The notes: a model not told the origin generated them from the sequence alone. A stretch of DNA of 6,701 bases from Acidobacteriaceae bacterium (GCA_030049955.1 JASIJX010000525.1:1-6701); one strand, 5' to 3'; numbered from the stretch's first letter, positions 1-6,172 are shown. Made by a program: numbers and translations.

Positions 1-143
1 GCGTCCGCGAACCCATGCTCCCGCAGAAAGGGCACAATCCACTCAAAGCCCCACTCGAGCGGCCGCACTACGCGGTTCTCATCGCGCGTCGTCAGCCGGG
101 TCTCCCAGCGATACATCCAGCGCGCGTACCAGTCCCTCAGCAT
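1..143 (-). CDS. 5' end of an unrecognised gene, truncated by the window edge
   Basis: The minus strand reads ATG at 143-141 and stays open for 47 codons to the left edge. The peptide starts MLRDWYARWMYR and continues with a Trp-rich, Arg/Glu-rich stretch (W5, W9, W13, W31, W35). It has no signal peptide. The gene starts 34 bp after the stop of the VKOR-like gene on the same strand, so the two are probably co-transcribed. No strong Shine-Dalgarno sequence is visible; the bases just upstream are AT-rich. ATG at 116-114 (M10) is an alternative start. I do not recognise the fragment with confidence. It vaguely resembles the N-terminus of acidobacterial alpha/beta-hydrolase-type proteins, but no catalytic motif lies in the visible part, so no function is assigned. 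Confidence 0.55.
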   Translation of the reverse strand, partial: MLRDWYARWMYRWETRLTTRDENRVVRPLEWGFEWIVPFLREHGFAD

Positions 144-177
144 TTATTCTGTTTTGATTTTATCGTTGCGCGCGAAT

Positions 178-597
178 TCAGAACGCCCGCCGGGCGCGCT
201 TCAGGCTGAGAAACTCAGCCGTGAACCAGCCCAAGCTGCACAGCAGGATCAGCGCGATGATGCACTGCGAGATGACGCAGTAAAGGCACCAGATCATTAG
301 CGCATACTGCTCAATCATCGTAAGACGCAACGCAAAGCAGAAGGCGGCAAAGGCGGCAAGCAGCAGCAGGTAGCGCCGCCGGAAGAACGCCAGAATGCCG
401 AGTAGAAGGTACCCGGCAATGCCGATCACGGCTACCGGAACGTGGTCCATCATCGCGAATGAGCTGTGGTTCACGATCCCGCAGTCCCAATGCTCGTTAA
501 TGTCGCACGGCTGTGTTCCTGTTTCGTAGTGTGCCCGGAGGGCAAGCACAGAGACAATCACTCCGGCGAGGGCAAGGACGATAAGCAGGTATCGCAT
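178..597 (-). CDS. Vitamin K epoxide reductase (VKOR) family membrane protein
   Basis: This 139-residue integral membrane protein has four hydrophobic segments (about 1-20, 53-72, 76-95 and 99-122), as expected of a VKOR four-helix bundle. Seen in sequence: a loop cysteine pair C31 and C39 (PCDINEHWDC), the conserved serine region S45-S46, and a membrane CxxC, C104-L-Y-C107. In bacterial VKOR homologues the CxxC pair passes electrons to quinone and the loop pair oxidises a DsbA-like thioredoxin partner, so the inferred job is to drive disulfide formation in exported proteins. Many bacterial homologues carry a fused thioredoxin domain. This one does not, so its partner must be encoded elsewhere. 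The start is supported by AAGGA (608-604) six bases upstream of ATG. It diverges from nadD and probably leads the minus-strand transcript into the truncated gene at the left edge. Confidence 0.88.
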   Translation of the reverse strand: MRYLLIVLALAGVIVSVLALRAHYETGTQPCDINEHWDCGIVNHSSFAMMDHVPVAVIGIAGYLLLGILAFFRRRYLLLLAAFAAFCFALRLTMIEQYALMIWCLYCVISQCIIALILLCSLGWFTAEFLSLKRARRAF

Positions 598-654
598 AGG
601 ACATCCTTATTGTAACGGCCCAGCCCGGATGCAAACCCGATCCAGAGCACATAT

Positions 655-658
655 AGGA
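655..658 (+). promoter_or_regulatory. Shine-Dalgarno of nadD
   Basis: AGGA sits seven bases before the ATG at 666. The internal ATG at 711 (M16) has no such sequence. This decides for the longer NadD form, with about 22 residues ahead of the first beta strand. Confidence 0.6.
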
Positions 659-665
659 TGTACTC

Positions 666-1487
666 ATGCACCCGGCGCAAAAGGATTCGGCACAAGACGC
701 CCAGCGCGCAATGCCCTCCCGCGGCCGCCGCGTCGCCTTCTTTGGAGGAAGCTTCGATCCTCCACACATGGGTCATCTTGCCGTGGCCCGCGCGGCGCGC
801 GCAGCTCTCGATCTCGACACCGTACTCTTTGCGCCAGTGGGCGCGCAGCCGCTCAAGCCGCAGGGCTCGACCGCCGGTTTTGATGATCGCGTAGCGATGA
901 CGAGGCTCGCCATTGCCAACGAACCGGGTTTTGAAATTTCGCTCGTCGATGCGCCTATCGAGGCGCCGCACCCCGGTAGCGCGCCGAACTACACCCCTCC
1001 TAACTACACCTTCGACACTCTTGAACGGCTCCGCTCCGAGCTTCCCGCCGACGCCGAGCTCTTCTGCCTCATGGGCGCCGACTCTTTCTTCGGCTTGCGT
1101 CACTGGCATCGCGCCGCAGAGATCCCCTTCGCCGCCGCGCTCATCGTAGCCTCGCGTCCCGGCCAGCCATTGAGCGATCTCGAATCGGCCCTGCCTGCGG
1201 GGCTCACGCTCACACTATGCGAAGAACGCAGGAAAGACGGTCCCGGTTCATGCAATATCGACGTGCACAGTTTCCGGCTCAGCAACGCGACGGGCCACGG
1301 CGCGCCGTTCTATCTGTTGCCCGGCCTCGATATCGAGATCAGCGCATCGGCCATCCGCGCCCAGATCCCGGCCGAACCGCTAGCGCCAGGCATTCTTCCA
1401 CCCGCCGTCCGCGACTACATTGCCAGCCATCGCCTCTATGCCGGCCCAACCTCCCCTTGCCCGCCCACCATCCAACGTCTACGATGA
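666..1487 (+). CDS. nadD: Nicotinate-nucleotide adenylyltransferase (NadD)
   Basis: NadD is a cytosolic enzyme of NAD synthesis that joins ATP and nicotinate mononucleotide into deamido-NAD plus pyrophosphate. The 273-residue product shows the nucleotidyltransferase signature GGSFDPPHMGH at 27-37 (HxGH is H34-H37), a substrate-side block N113-YTFDTLERLR, the GADSFFGLRHWHR block at 137-149, and the C-terminal ISASAIR motif (ISxxxxR type) at 225-231. NadD is usually about 190-220 residues. The extra length here comes from a 22-residue N-terminal lead, a Pro-rich insert near 100-112 and a tail after Y248. The first ATG is chosen for its Shine-Dalgarno; M16 at 711 is the alternative. The stop TGA shares bases with a possible rsfS start at 1484, and nadD-rsfS adjacency is common in bacteria. 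Confidence 0.93.
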   Translation: MHPAQKDSAQDAQRAMPSRGRRVAFFGGSFDPPHMGHLAVARAARAALDLDTVLFAPVGAQPLKPQGSTAGFDDRVAMTRLAIANEPGFEISLVDAPIEAPHPGSAPNYTPPNYTFDTLERLRSELPADAELFCLMGADSFFGLRHWHRAAEIPFAAALIVASRPGQPLSDLESALPAGLTLTLCEERRKDGPGSCNIDVHSFRLSNATGHGAPFYLLPGLDIEISASAIRAQIPAEPLAPGILPPAVRDYIASHRLYAGPTSPCPPTIQRLR

Positions 1488-1510
1488 GGCAAGGGGAGCC
1501 TACCGAACGC

Positions 1511-2167
1511 ATGACACCCACCGCCGCGCACGAACAGACGCGACTCCTAGTGCAGGCCGCAGCCGCGGTCTGTGAAGAGAAAAAAGGCCACGACACCCGC
1601 ATTCTCGAACTCGACCCAGTCGACTCCAGTCTGGCCGATTTCTTCCTCGTCACTTCCGCCACGAGCGACCGCCAGGCCATCACCATCGCAGACGAGATCG
1701 AGATGCGCCTCAAGCGCGACTTCGGCGTCTACGCGAACTCGGTCGAAGGGCGCCGGCAGGGCGATTGGATCCTGCTGGACTACGTCGACTTTGTCGTCCA
1801 CGTCTTTCTCGCCGAGCGCCGCGCTTTTTACGACATCGAGCGACTGCGCAAATCCGCCCGCCCGCTTACGCCGGCCGAGTTTGACGCCGAGTTGAAGGAC
1901 GCGTTGGCCGCCAGAACGCGCGCGGCACGTGGCCAGGGTAAGTCCGCCACAAAGGCTGCATCGGCAAAGCAACCAGCTGCCACCGCGGGAAACGGCGCAA
2001 AATCCACCGGCAAGCCGGAAACAAAAAAGAGCGCGACCCGTCCAGCCTCACGCTCCGCTTCCACACCCAAAAAGAAAGCTGTCGCGAAAGCGGCAAAGAA
2101 AAAATCCTCTGCAAAGCGCGTTGCAAAAACAACGGCCGCCAAAAGGCGCTCTTCGGGCAAACGATAG
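1511..2167 (+). CDS. rsfS: Ribosomal silencing factor RsfS with a long basic tail
   Basis: RsfS (YbeB/Iojap family) binds ribosomal protein uL14 on the large subunit and blocks subunit joining in starvation. From ATG 1511 the product has 218 residues. The Iojap domain spans about 10-115, with DSSLADFFLV at 38-47, an S-A-T-S-D-R-Q stretch at 49-55 and the hallmark GDWILLDYVDFVVHVF at 84-99. Residues 141-218 form a low-complexity tail rich in Lys, Ala and Ser, with 24 basic and one acidic residue, that the usual 105-130 residue family member lacks. I chose 1511 because purine-rich AAGGGGAG lies upstream at 1491-1498, although the spacing of about 12 bases is long. ATG 1484, nine codons earlier, overlaps the nadD stop as ATGA and could be used by translational coupling. 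The reading frame stays open far upstream, but that part is a shadow of nadD. Confidence 0.9.
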   Translation: MTPTAAHEQTRLLVQAAAAVCEEKKGHDTRILELDPVDSSLADFFLVTSATSDRQAITIADEIEMRLKRDFGVYANSVEGRRQGDWILLDYVDFVVHVFLAERRAFYDIERLRKSARPLTPAEFDAELKDALAARTRAARGQGKSATKAASAKQPAATAGNGAKSTGKPETKKSATRPASRSASTPKKKAVAKAAKKKSSAKRVAKTTAAKRRSSGKR

Positions 2168-2196
2168 CCTTTCGGCCGCGATATTCTGAAAGCCGC

Positions 2197-3159
2197 ATGA
2201 GGAAAATCAACTGGCTCGTCGCCGGCATCGGCGACATTGCGCAGCGGCGCGTTCTGCCGGCGATAGTGGCCGAGCCGCGCAGTACGTTGTACGGTGTCGT
2301 CACGCGCACCCCGGCAAAGGCCGCTGCATATTCCGGAGCGCGCGTCTTCGCCACCGTCGAAGACGCCGTCACCGACCCGGCCATCGACGCCGTTTACCTG
2401 GCGCTGCCAGTAGCGATGCACGCGTCCACTGCCGTCGCCGCGCTGCGGGCCGGCAAGCACGTGCTATGCGAAAAACCAATGGCCATGAGCGATGCCGAGG
2501 CCGCGCAGATGGTGGCCGAAGCCCGCACAGCCAGCCGGCTTCTGGGCGCGGCTTATTATCGCCGCTTGTATCCCAAGCTCATTCGCGCCAAAGAGCTCAT
2601 CGCCGCAGGCGCAATCGGCCGGCCGGTGCTGGCCGAAGCAAATTGCCACGGCTGGCTGGACGTCACCGGCCGCGAGTGGCTGCTCGATCCGAAGATGGCC
2701 GGCGGCGGACCGCTCTACGACATCGCCAGCCATCGCATCGACGCCATGCACTTCCTCTTTGGCCGCGCGGAGCAGGTACGCGGCCTGCTTTCGAACGCCG
2801 TCCATCCACTTGCCGTCGAAGATTCCGCGACCATCGTGCTTGGCTTTCCCGGCGGCGTGCATGGAATTGTCGATGTACGTTGGAATTCCCAGATCGCCCG
2901 CGACCAGTTCCGGATCGTTGGCGCCGAGGGCGAGATCAATCTCGACCCCCTCAACGGCCCTGGGCTGTGTGTCCGCACGGGAAATTCCGACCGCATGGAA
3001 ACACTGCCGCCGCACGACAACCTTCACTTCCCGCTGGTAGCAAATTTCGTCGACGCAGCGCTGGCCGCAGATCCCCAGCGCCTGGCATGCCCCGGCGAGC
3101 AGGCGCTCTGGACCGATTGGGTGATTCAGCAGGCGGCGAATTCGGGCGCAAAAGTTTGA
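2197..3159 (+). CDS. Gfo/Idh/MocA family NAD(P)-dependent oxidoreductase
   Basis: This 320-residue cytosolic oxidoreductase has the two-domain layout of the family. The N-terminal Rossmann fold carries the dinucleotide loop G10-I-G-D-I-A near the start and the conserved AGKHVLCEKP block, with E92-K93-P94 providing the catalytic-type lysine. The C-terminal alpha/beta domain carries YYRR at 120-123 and GGGPLYDIASHRID at 169-182, where D175 and H179 match the usual DxxxH active-site pattern. The family oxidises or reduces sugars, inositols and related polyols. The sequence does not reveal the substrate, and no sugar kinase, transporter or isomerase is nearby to suggest one. The length is slightly short but normal for the family. 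The start is the only good ATG, 29 bp after rsfS, with a weak GAAAG upstream, so co-transcription with nadD-rsfS is likely. Confidence 0.88.
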   Translation: MRKINWLVAGIGDIAQRRVLPAIVAEPRSTLYGVVTRTPAKAAAYSGARVFATVEDAVTDPAIDAVYLALPVAMHASTAVAALRAGKHVLCEKPMAMSDAEAAQMVAEARTASRLLGAAYYRRLYPKLIRAKELIAAGAIGRPVLAEANCHGWLDVTGREWLLDPKMAGGGPLYDIASHRIDAMHFLFGRAEQVRGLLSNAVHPLAVEDSATIVLGFPGGVHGIVDVRWNSQIARDQFRIVGAEGEINLDPLNGPGLCVRTGNSDRMETLPPHDNLHFPLVANFVDAALAADPQRLACPGEQALWTDWVIQQAANSGAKV

Positions 3160-3193
3160 GAACACCCTTCTCACTCCATTTGCAACGAATCCC

Positions 3194-3251
3194 GCCGTCC
3201 GTCATCCTTAAGGGTGAGGCCGTTGCTGTGCGGACGGCCTGAATCTCAGGC
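3194..3251 (+). other. Two competing hairpins in the gap before the DedA gene
   Basis: GCCGTCCG (3194-3201) is the exact inverse of CGGACGGC (3231-3238). The loop holds a smaller stem, CATCCTTAAGGGTG (3203-3216, with one T-G pair). A second perfect hairpin, GCCTGA-ATC-TCAGGC, occupies 3237-3251 and shares two bases with the first. There is no T tract, so this is not a classical intrinsic terminator. It lies 18 bp upstream of the DedA start and could be an attenuator, an RNA processing site or a dispersed repeat. The role is unknown. Confidence 0.5.
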
Positions 3252-3269
3252 TGTACCACAGGAACGGTC

Positions 3270-4265
3270 ATGGCTCTGCCCACGCACATTCTCCTTGTCT
3301 ACGGGTATCTGCTCTTATTTGTTTGGGTTCTAGTGGAGCAAATGGGCCTCCCGATTCCCGCCTCGCCCGTGATTCTGGCCGCCGGCGCGCTTTCGGCCGA
3401 GGCGTTGATGCACTTCTTCCTGGCTTTTGCCGCAGTCGTCGTCGCGGCGCTCATCTCCGATACAACATGGTTCTTCCTCGGCCGGCGGTACGGGCACAGA
3501 ATCATGCGCCGCCTGTGCAAGCTCTCGCTCGAGCCCAGCACCTGCGTCCGCCGCACGCAGGAATCCATGGGCCGCCGCGGCGCGGTCATGCTGCTGTTCG
3601 CCAAATTTGTCCCCGGCCTTGCCATTCTCGCGCCGCCCATCGCCGGCCAGTACCGCATGCCTGCATGGCGCTTCCTCTGCTTTGACTTGCTGGGCACGTC
3701 CGCCTGGGCTGCGGCGCTGTTGCTAGGCGGGCGCTTCTTCGGTGACGCGCTCCAGCACAATCCCGCACTCCTCGCCTGGGCCGGCCGCTTCTCCGGCGTC
3801 CTGCTGCTGGCCGGCATCGTGGGCTTCTTCGTAGCGCGGATCCTGCGCCGCCGCGCCATGTTGCGCAAGCTGGTCGCCTCGCGCATCGAACCTGAGGAAT
3901 TGAAGCGCAAGCTCGATGCCGGTGAACAGGTCTATATCGTCGACCTGCGGCATCCACTCGAAATGCTCACCGACCCCTACACGCTGCCCGGCGCGCTGCA
4001 GTTTGCGCCCGAGGCCGTTGCCAGGCGGCACCAGGAGATTCCGCGCGACCGCGACGTGGTGCTGTACTGCACCTGTCCCAGCGAAGCCACGGCGGCGCGC
4101 ACCGCGCTCCTGCTGCTCAAGCAAGGCATCGAGCGCGTGCGCCCGTTGCGCGGAGGCTACGACGAGTGGAAACGGCTCGGTTTTCCGCTTGAAGACATTC
4201 CGATGGCCGCGAATGTCTGGAGCGATTTGATCCACACCCCCAGCCGCGAACCGAAGCAGGCCTAA
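3270..4265 (+). CDS. DedA/VTT-domain membrane protein fused to a C-terminal rhodanese domain
   Basis: The 331-residue product joins two modules. Residues 1 to about 200 are a DedA (SNARE-associated, VTT) membrane domain: E23 followed by GLPIPASPVILAAGAL (26-41), D64 with FFLGRRYG (68-75), KFVPGL (112-117), APPIAG (121-126) and a last membrane helix near 175-192. DedA proteins act in membrane lipid transport or homeostasis and envelope stress tolerance. After a basic R193-R195 stretch, residues 205-310 form a rhodanese domain: IVDLR at 223-227, YC at 266-267 and GGYDEW at 295-300. C267 is the expected sulfur-accepting cysteine, but its loop reads C-T-C-P-S-E-A instead of the canonical CxxGxR. 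By the positive-inside rule the rhodanese part is probably cytoplasmic. The start has AGGAA (3260-3264) five bases upstream. The ligand is unknown. Confidence 0.88.
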   Translation: MALPTHILLVYGYLLLFVWVLVEQMGLPIPASPVILAAGALSAEALMHFFLAFAAVVVAALISDTTWFFLGRRYGHRIMRRLCKLSLEPSTCVRRTQESMGRRGAVMLLFAKFVPGLAILAPPIAGQYRMPAWRFLCFDLLGTSAWAAALLLGGRFFGDALQHNPALLAWAGRFSGVLLLAGIVGFFVARILRRRAMLRKLVASRIEPEELKRKLDAGEQVYIVDLRHPLEMLTDPYTLPGALQFAPEAVARRHQEIPRDRDVVLYCTCPSEATAARTALLLLKQGIERVRPLRGGYDEWKRLGFPLEDIPMAANVWSDLIHTPSREPKQA

Positions 4266-4266
4266 G

Positions 4267-4324
4267 CTGCAGCCGATAAGCTGCCGAATCCTCAATCCGA
4301 TCCGGCAGCTTAAAGTGGCTGCAG
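4267..4324. terminator. Nested hairpin between convergent genes, probable bidirectional terminator
   Basis: The outer stem CTGCAGCC (4267-4274) pairs exactly with GGCTGCAG (4317-4324). Inside it, TAAGCTGCCG (4277-4286) pairs exactly with CGGCAGCTTA (4303-4312), and ATC (4288-4290) with GAT (4299-4301) can extend it after one mismatch. It begins one base after the stop codon of the DedA gene and ends 13 bp before the stop of the opposing S53 peptidase gene. The plus strand continues GGTTTGTGT, only a weak T run, and the minus side has none. The termination role is therefore inferred from position and symmetry. Confidence 0.6.
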
Positions 4325-4337
4325 GGTTTGTGTCAGT

Positions 4338-5447
4338 TCATGCGCCGCTCACAAACAGCGCCGCGATGCTGTTCGCGATCGGCGATCCAATACCGGTGCA
4401 GGGGTCCGGTCCCACCGCTGCGCTGTAAAAGCCGTTATTGCCCACAGTGATGTCGTTAAAGGCCGACTGATTCTGCCACAGCTTGGGCGTAACAAAGCCC
4501 AGCTTTTTGCCAAAAGCCGCAAACAGGCCCGCGTAGAGCGGAGCCACGGCGCTCGTGCCGCCAACCACCGTCGACGATCCGTGCACAAAGACCTCGTAGC
4601 CGGTGTTGGGATCGGCGTCGGCCGACACGTCCGGAACCATCCTGCCCGTGCCGAACTTCGTATTCGCCGGCACCGGCGGTGCGCCAACCTGGAAACTCTG
4701 CACAGGAAAAATCGTCGAGTAACCGCCGCCCGTGCCCTCGCCATTCGTCTTGCCAGGGTCGTCATTCCACACCACTTCGCTGGTCGACGTTTTCTGCGTT
4801 CCTCCGCAGCCCACCACGTGTGGGCACGAGGACGGCAGGTCTACATTTGCAGGGGTAGGCCCTCCGTCGCTCGAGTCGTTATCGCCGGAAGCAGCAAAGA
4901 CGGCCATCCCGCCGGCCGTTGCTGTCTGCGCCGTCGACTCCATTTGATCGGCTGCCGTCTGGCCCCAGTTCGCCTCGTCCGATCCCCAGGAGATAGTGCA
5001 TACGTCGCAGCCGTCCGATGCAGCCTTCTCGACCGCCGAGGCGATGTCCTGCGACCAGTAAACACGAACGGTCGCCGCCTTTCCGGTGGCAACGAAATAA
5101 GCCGCGGCTGTCGTCTGGATGTCGAGCGCCACTTCAAAATCGGCCTCGCCCGCCTGCCCGCTCTGGTTCGGCGTGTTTTCAGTCCCGTCAACCGAAACAT
5201 CCGTGATTGAAGGCACCGGCTGGCCGACGGACTGGAAGAAGGAATTCATATCCGACTGCACCCAGCCGCCGCCCAGTTCCACAATAGCGATCACGCCTCC
5301 GCCGGGCATGCCGCTCGGCCAGTTATATGCCTTACACAAGTCAGGAATGGACCAGGGCTGCGTCGGGGTGACGGCGCGAATTGCGATTGGCACCTGGCTG
5401 AGAAGCTTCACATACGGTCTGCAACGGTACTTCGGCTTATGTCGCAT
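4338..5447 (-). CDS. S53 (sedolisin/kumamolisin-type) serine-carboxyl peptidase lacking prodomain
   Basis: From ATG 5447-5445 the product has 369 residues and is almost entirely an S53 catalytic domain. The catalytic pair E105 and D109 lies in FEVALD, the oxyanion aspartate D189 in AASGDND, and the nucleophile S299 in GGTSAVAP. The C-terminal calcium site is recognisable in FNDIT (D332) and VGPDPCTGIG (D348). The active site thus looks intact. Classical secreted family members carry a signal peptide and an activation prodomain of roughly 180-200 residues. Neither is here: only about 30 residues (RHKPKYRCRPYVKL onward) precede the domain. An open frame reaches GTG 5519, adding 24 residues but no signal. 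I prefer the ATG because GGAG (5462-5459) precedes it by 11 bases and the GTG lies only 8 bp past a strong hairpin. Substrate and location are unknown. Confidence 0.87.
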   Translation of the reverse strand: MRHKPKYRCRPYVKLLSQVPIAIRAVTPTQPWSIPDLCKAYNWPSGMPGGGVIAIVELGGGWVQSDMNSFFQSVGQPVPSITDVSVDGTENTPNQSGQAGEADFEVALDIQTTAAAYFVATGKAATVRVYWSQDIASAVEKAASDGCDVCTISWGSDEANWGQTAADQMESTAQTATAGGMAVFAASGDNDSSDGGPTPANVDLPSSCPHVVGCGGTQKTSTSEVVWNDDPGKTNGEGTGGGYSTIFPVQSFQVGAPPVPANTKFGTGRMVPDVSADADPNTGYEVFVHGSSTVVGGTSAVAPLYAGLFAAFGKKLGFVTPKLWQNQSAFNDITVGNNGFYSAAVGPDPCTGIGSPIANSIAALFVSGA

Positions 5448-5527
5448 GTCTCGTTTTTCTCCGAAGGGGGAAGGTATGAAACGCGCAGCGGGGAAAAAGT
5501 AACCGTCCAGCAGCGACACGTGCAGCG

Positions 5528-5550
5528 TCCCCGTTCCTCAGGAGCGGGGA
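5528..5550 (-). terminator. Strong hairpin between the cytochrome and S53 genes
   Basis: T5528 to T5538 pairs with A5540 to A5550 around a nominal one-base centre, with one G-T pair, giving a near-perfect palindrome with a GC-rich base (CCCCG/CGGGG). In practice the loop opens to three to five bases. It lies 26 bp after the cytochrome stop and 80 bp before the S53 ATG on the same strand. No T tract follows on the minus strand. It may be a terminator, or an RNA structure that limits read-through or stabilises the 3' end. Confidence 0.5.
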
Positions 5551-5576
5551 TCGCGTGTCGCCAACTTGCTTCGATT

Positions 5577-6116
5577 CTACTGGGAGGCAGTCGTAGCGGC
5601 CGGTGCGGCGCTTTTGGACAAGCTGCGCACGTAGATGATCAGGTTCCAGACGGCGTCATCCTTCGCGCGAGCGGGATCTTCGCTTGGCATCTGGCCCTTG
5701 CCGTTGCGAATGATGTTAAACAGCTCGCCGTCCATGCGTCCGGCAAGCGTTTTAGGATCGCTCAGGTCGGTCAGGGTAAGCCCCATGCTGGTCGCCAGGT
5801 CGGTCTTGCCGTTGCCGTTATCGCCGTGGCACATCGAGCAGTCGATCGAATAGATCTCCTTGGCTTTGGCTTGCGACTCGGCCGTAGGCTTGACTGGATT
5901 CTTCATGCTGTTGGCCATTTTGGGCCCAGCCGGTGCAGTTTCGGCATTCGCCTGCGCGGGCGCTAATGCCGGCGCGGGCGCTGCCGCCGGTGCGGCCGGC
6001 TGCGTAGCTGGTTGCGTGGCCGGCGTCTGGGCCTGCTGTGCCACGCGTCCACGAACAGTTGCCGGAGACATCATGAAAACTCCTCCAGCCAAAAGCAGCA
6101 TCATCGACTTCGACAT
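5577..6116 (-). CDS. Exported c-type cytochrome with an Ala/Pro-rich linker
   Basis: This 179-residue protein has a short hydrophobic N-terminal segment (residues 5-19, LLLAGGVF) with Lys at 3, fitting a signal peptide or uncleaved membrane anchor. A low-complexity linker rich in Ala, Pro, Gln and Thr follows (about 26-65, with TQPATQPA). The haem domain spans about 78-168: C93-S-M-C96-H97 binds haem c covalently, and M143 in GKGQMPSED is the likely sixth ligand. This is a single-haem class I cytochrome, expected to carry electrons on the periplasmic side. Its redox partner is not in the window. The start is well supported by GGAGG (6126-6122) five bases upstream. The downstream S53 gene is on the same strand, but a hairpin lies between. 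Confidence 0.88.
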   Translation of the reverse strand: MSKSMMLLLAGGVFMMSPATVRGRVAQQAQTPATQPATQPAAPAAAPAPALAPAQANAETAPAGPKMANSMKNPVKPTAESQAKAKEIYSIDCSMCHGDNGNGKTDLATSMGLTLTDLSDPKTLAGRMDGELFNIIRNGKGQMPSEDPARAKDDAVWNLIIYVRSLSKSAAPAATTASQ

Positions 6117-6166
6117 AGAGCCCTCCCTATCACCGTGGAATCCATCGGTCCCGAAATCTGCCCCGC

Positions 6167-6172
6167 ATTATA
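6167..6172 (-). promoter_or_regulatory. Candidate -10 box for the cytochrome gene
   Basis: On the minus strand 6172-6167 reads TATAAT, a perfect sigma-70 type -10 hexamer. It would place the transcript start about 40-45 bases before the cytochrome ATG. No good -35 lies at 16-18 bases. A TTGTCA exists at 6202-6197, but the spacing is 24, too long for ordinary use, so an activator or a weak promoter is possible. Confidence 0.45.

Noticed and set aside
558..1109. Long minus-strand open frame (183 codons) opposite nadD
   Set aside because: It lies across the VKOR start and the coding strand of nadD, has no recognisable domain, and is the usual antisense shadow in GC-rich DNA.
1217..1510. N-terminal extension of the rsfS frame by up to 98 codons
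   Set aside because: This stretch is the alternate frame of nadD, which has clear conserved motifs. The translation is low-complexity Arg/Pro and unlike any RsfS.
1931..2164. Possible separate histone-like gene in the rsfS tail
   Set aside because: The tail is in frame with the Iojap domain, without a stop or a new ribosome site, so it is one protein.
2464..3174. 236-codon minus-strand open frame opposite the oxidoreductase
   Set aside because: It mirrors a well-supported Gfo/Idh/MocA gene and shows no domain or ribosome site.
2466..3242. 258-codon plus-strand open frame overlapping the oxidoreductase
   Set aside because: Arg/Pro/His-rich translation in a shifted frame inside a recognised gene; a shadow.
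3723..4295. 190-codon minus-strand open frame opposite the rhodanese part
   Set aside because: It runs through the nested hairpin and antisense to a domain with conserved rhodanese motifs; no own features.
4581..5210. 209-codon plus-strand open frame opposite the S53 gene
   Set aside because: Antisense to intact S53 catalytic motifs, with Arg-rich non-descript translation.
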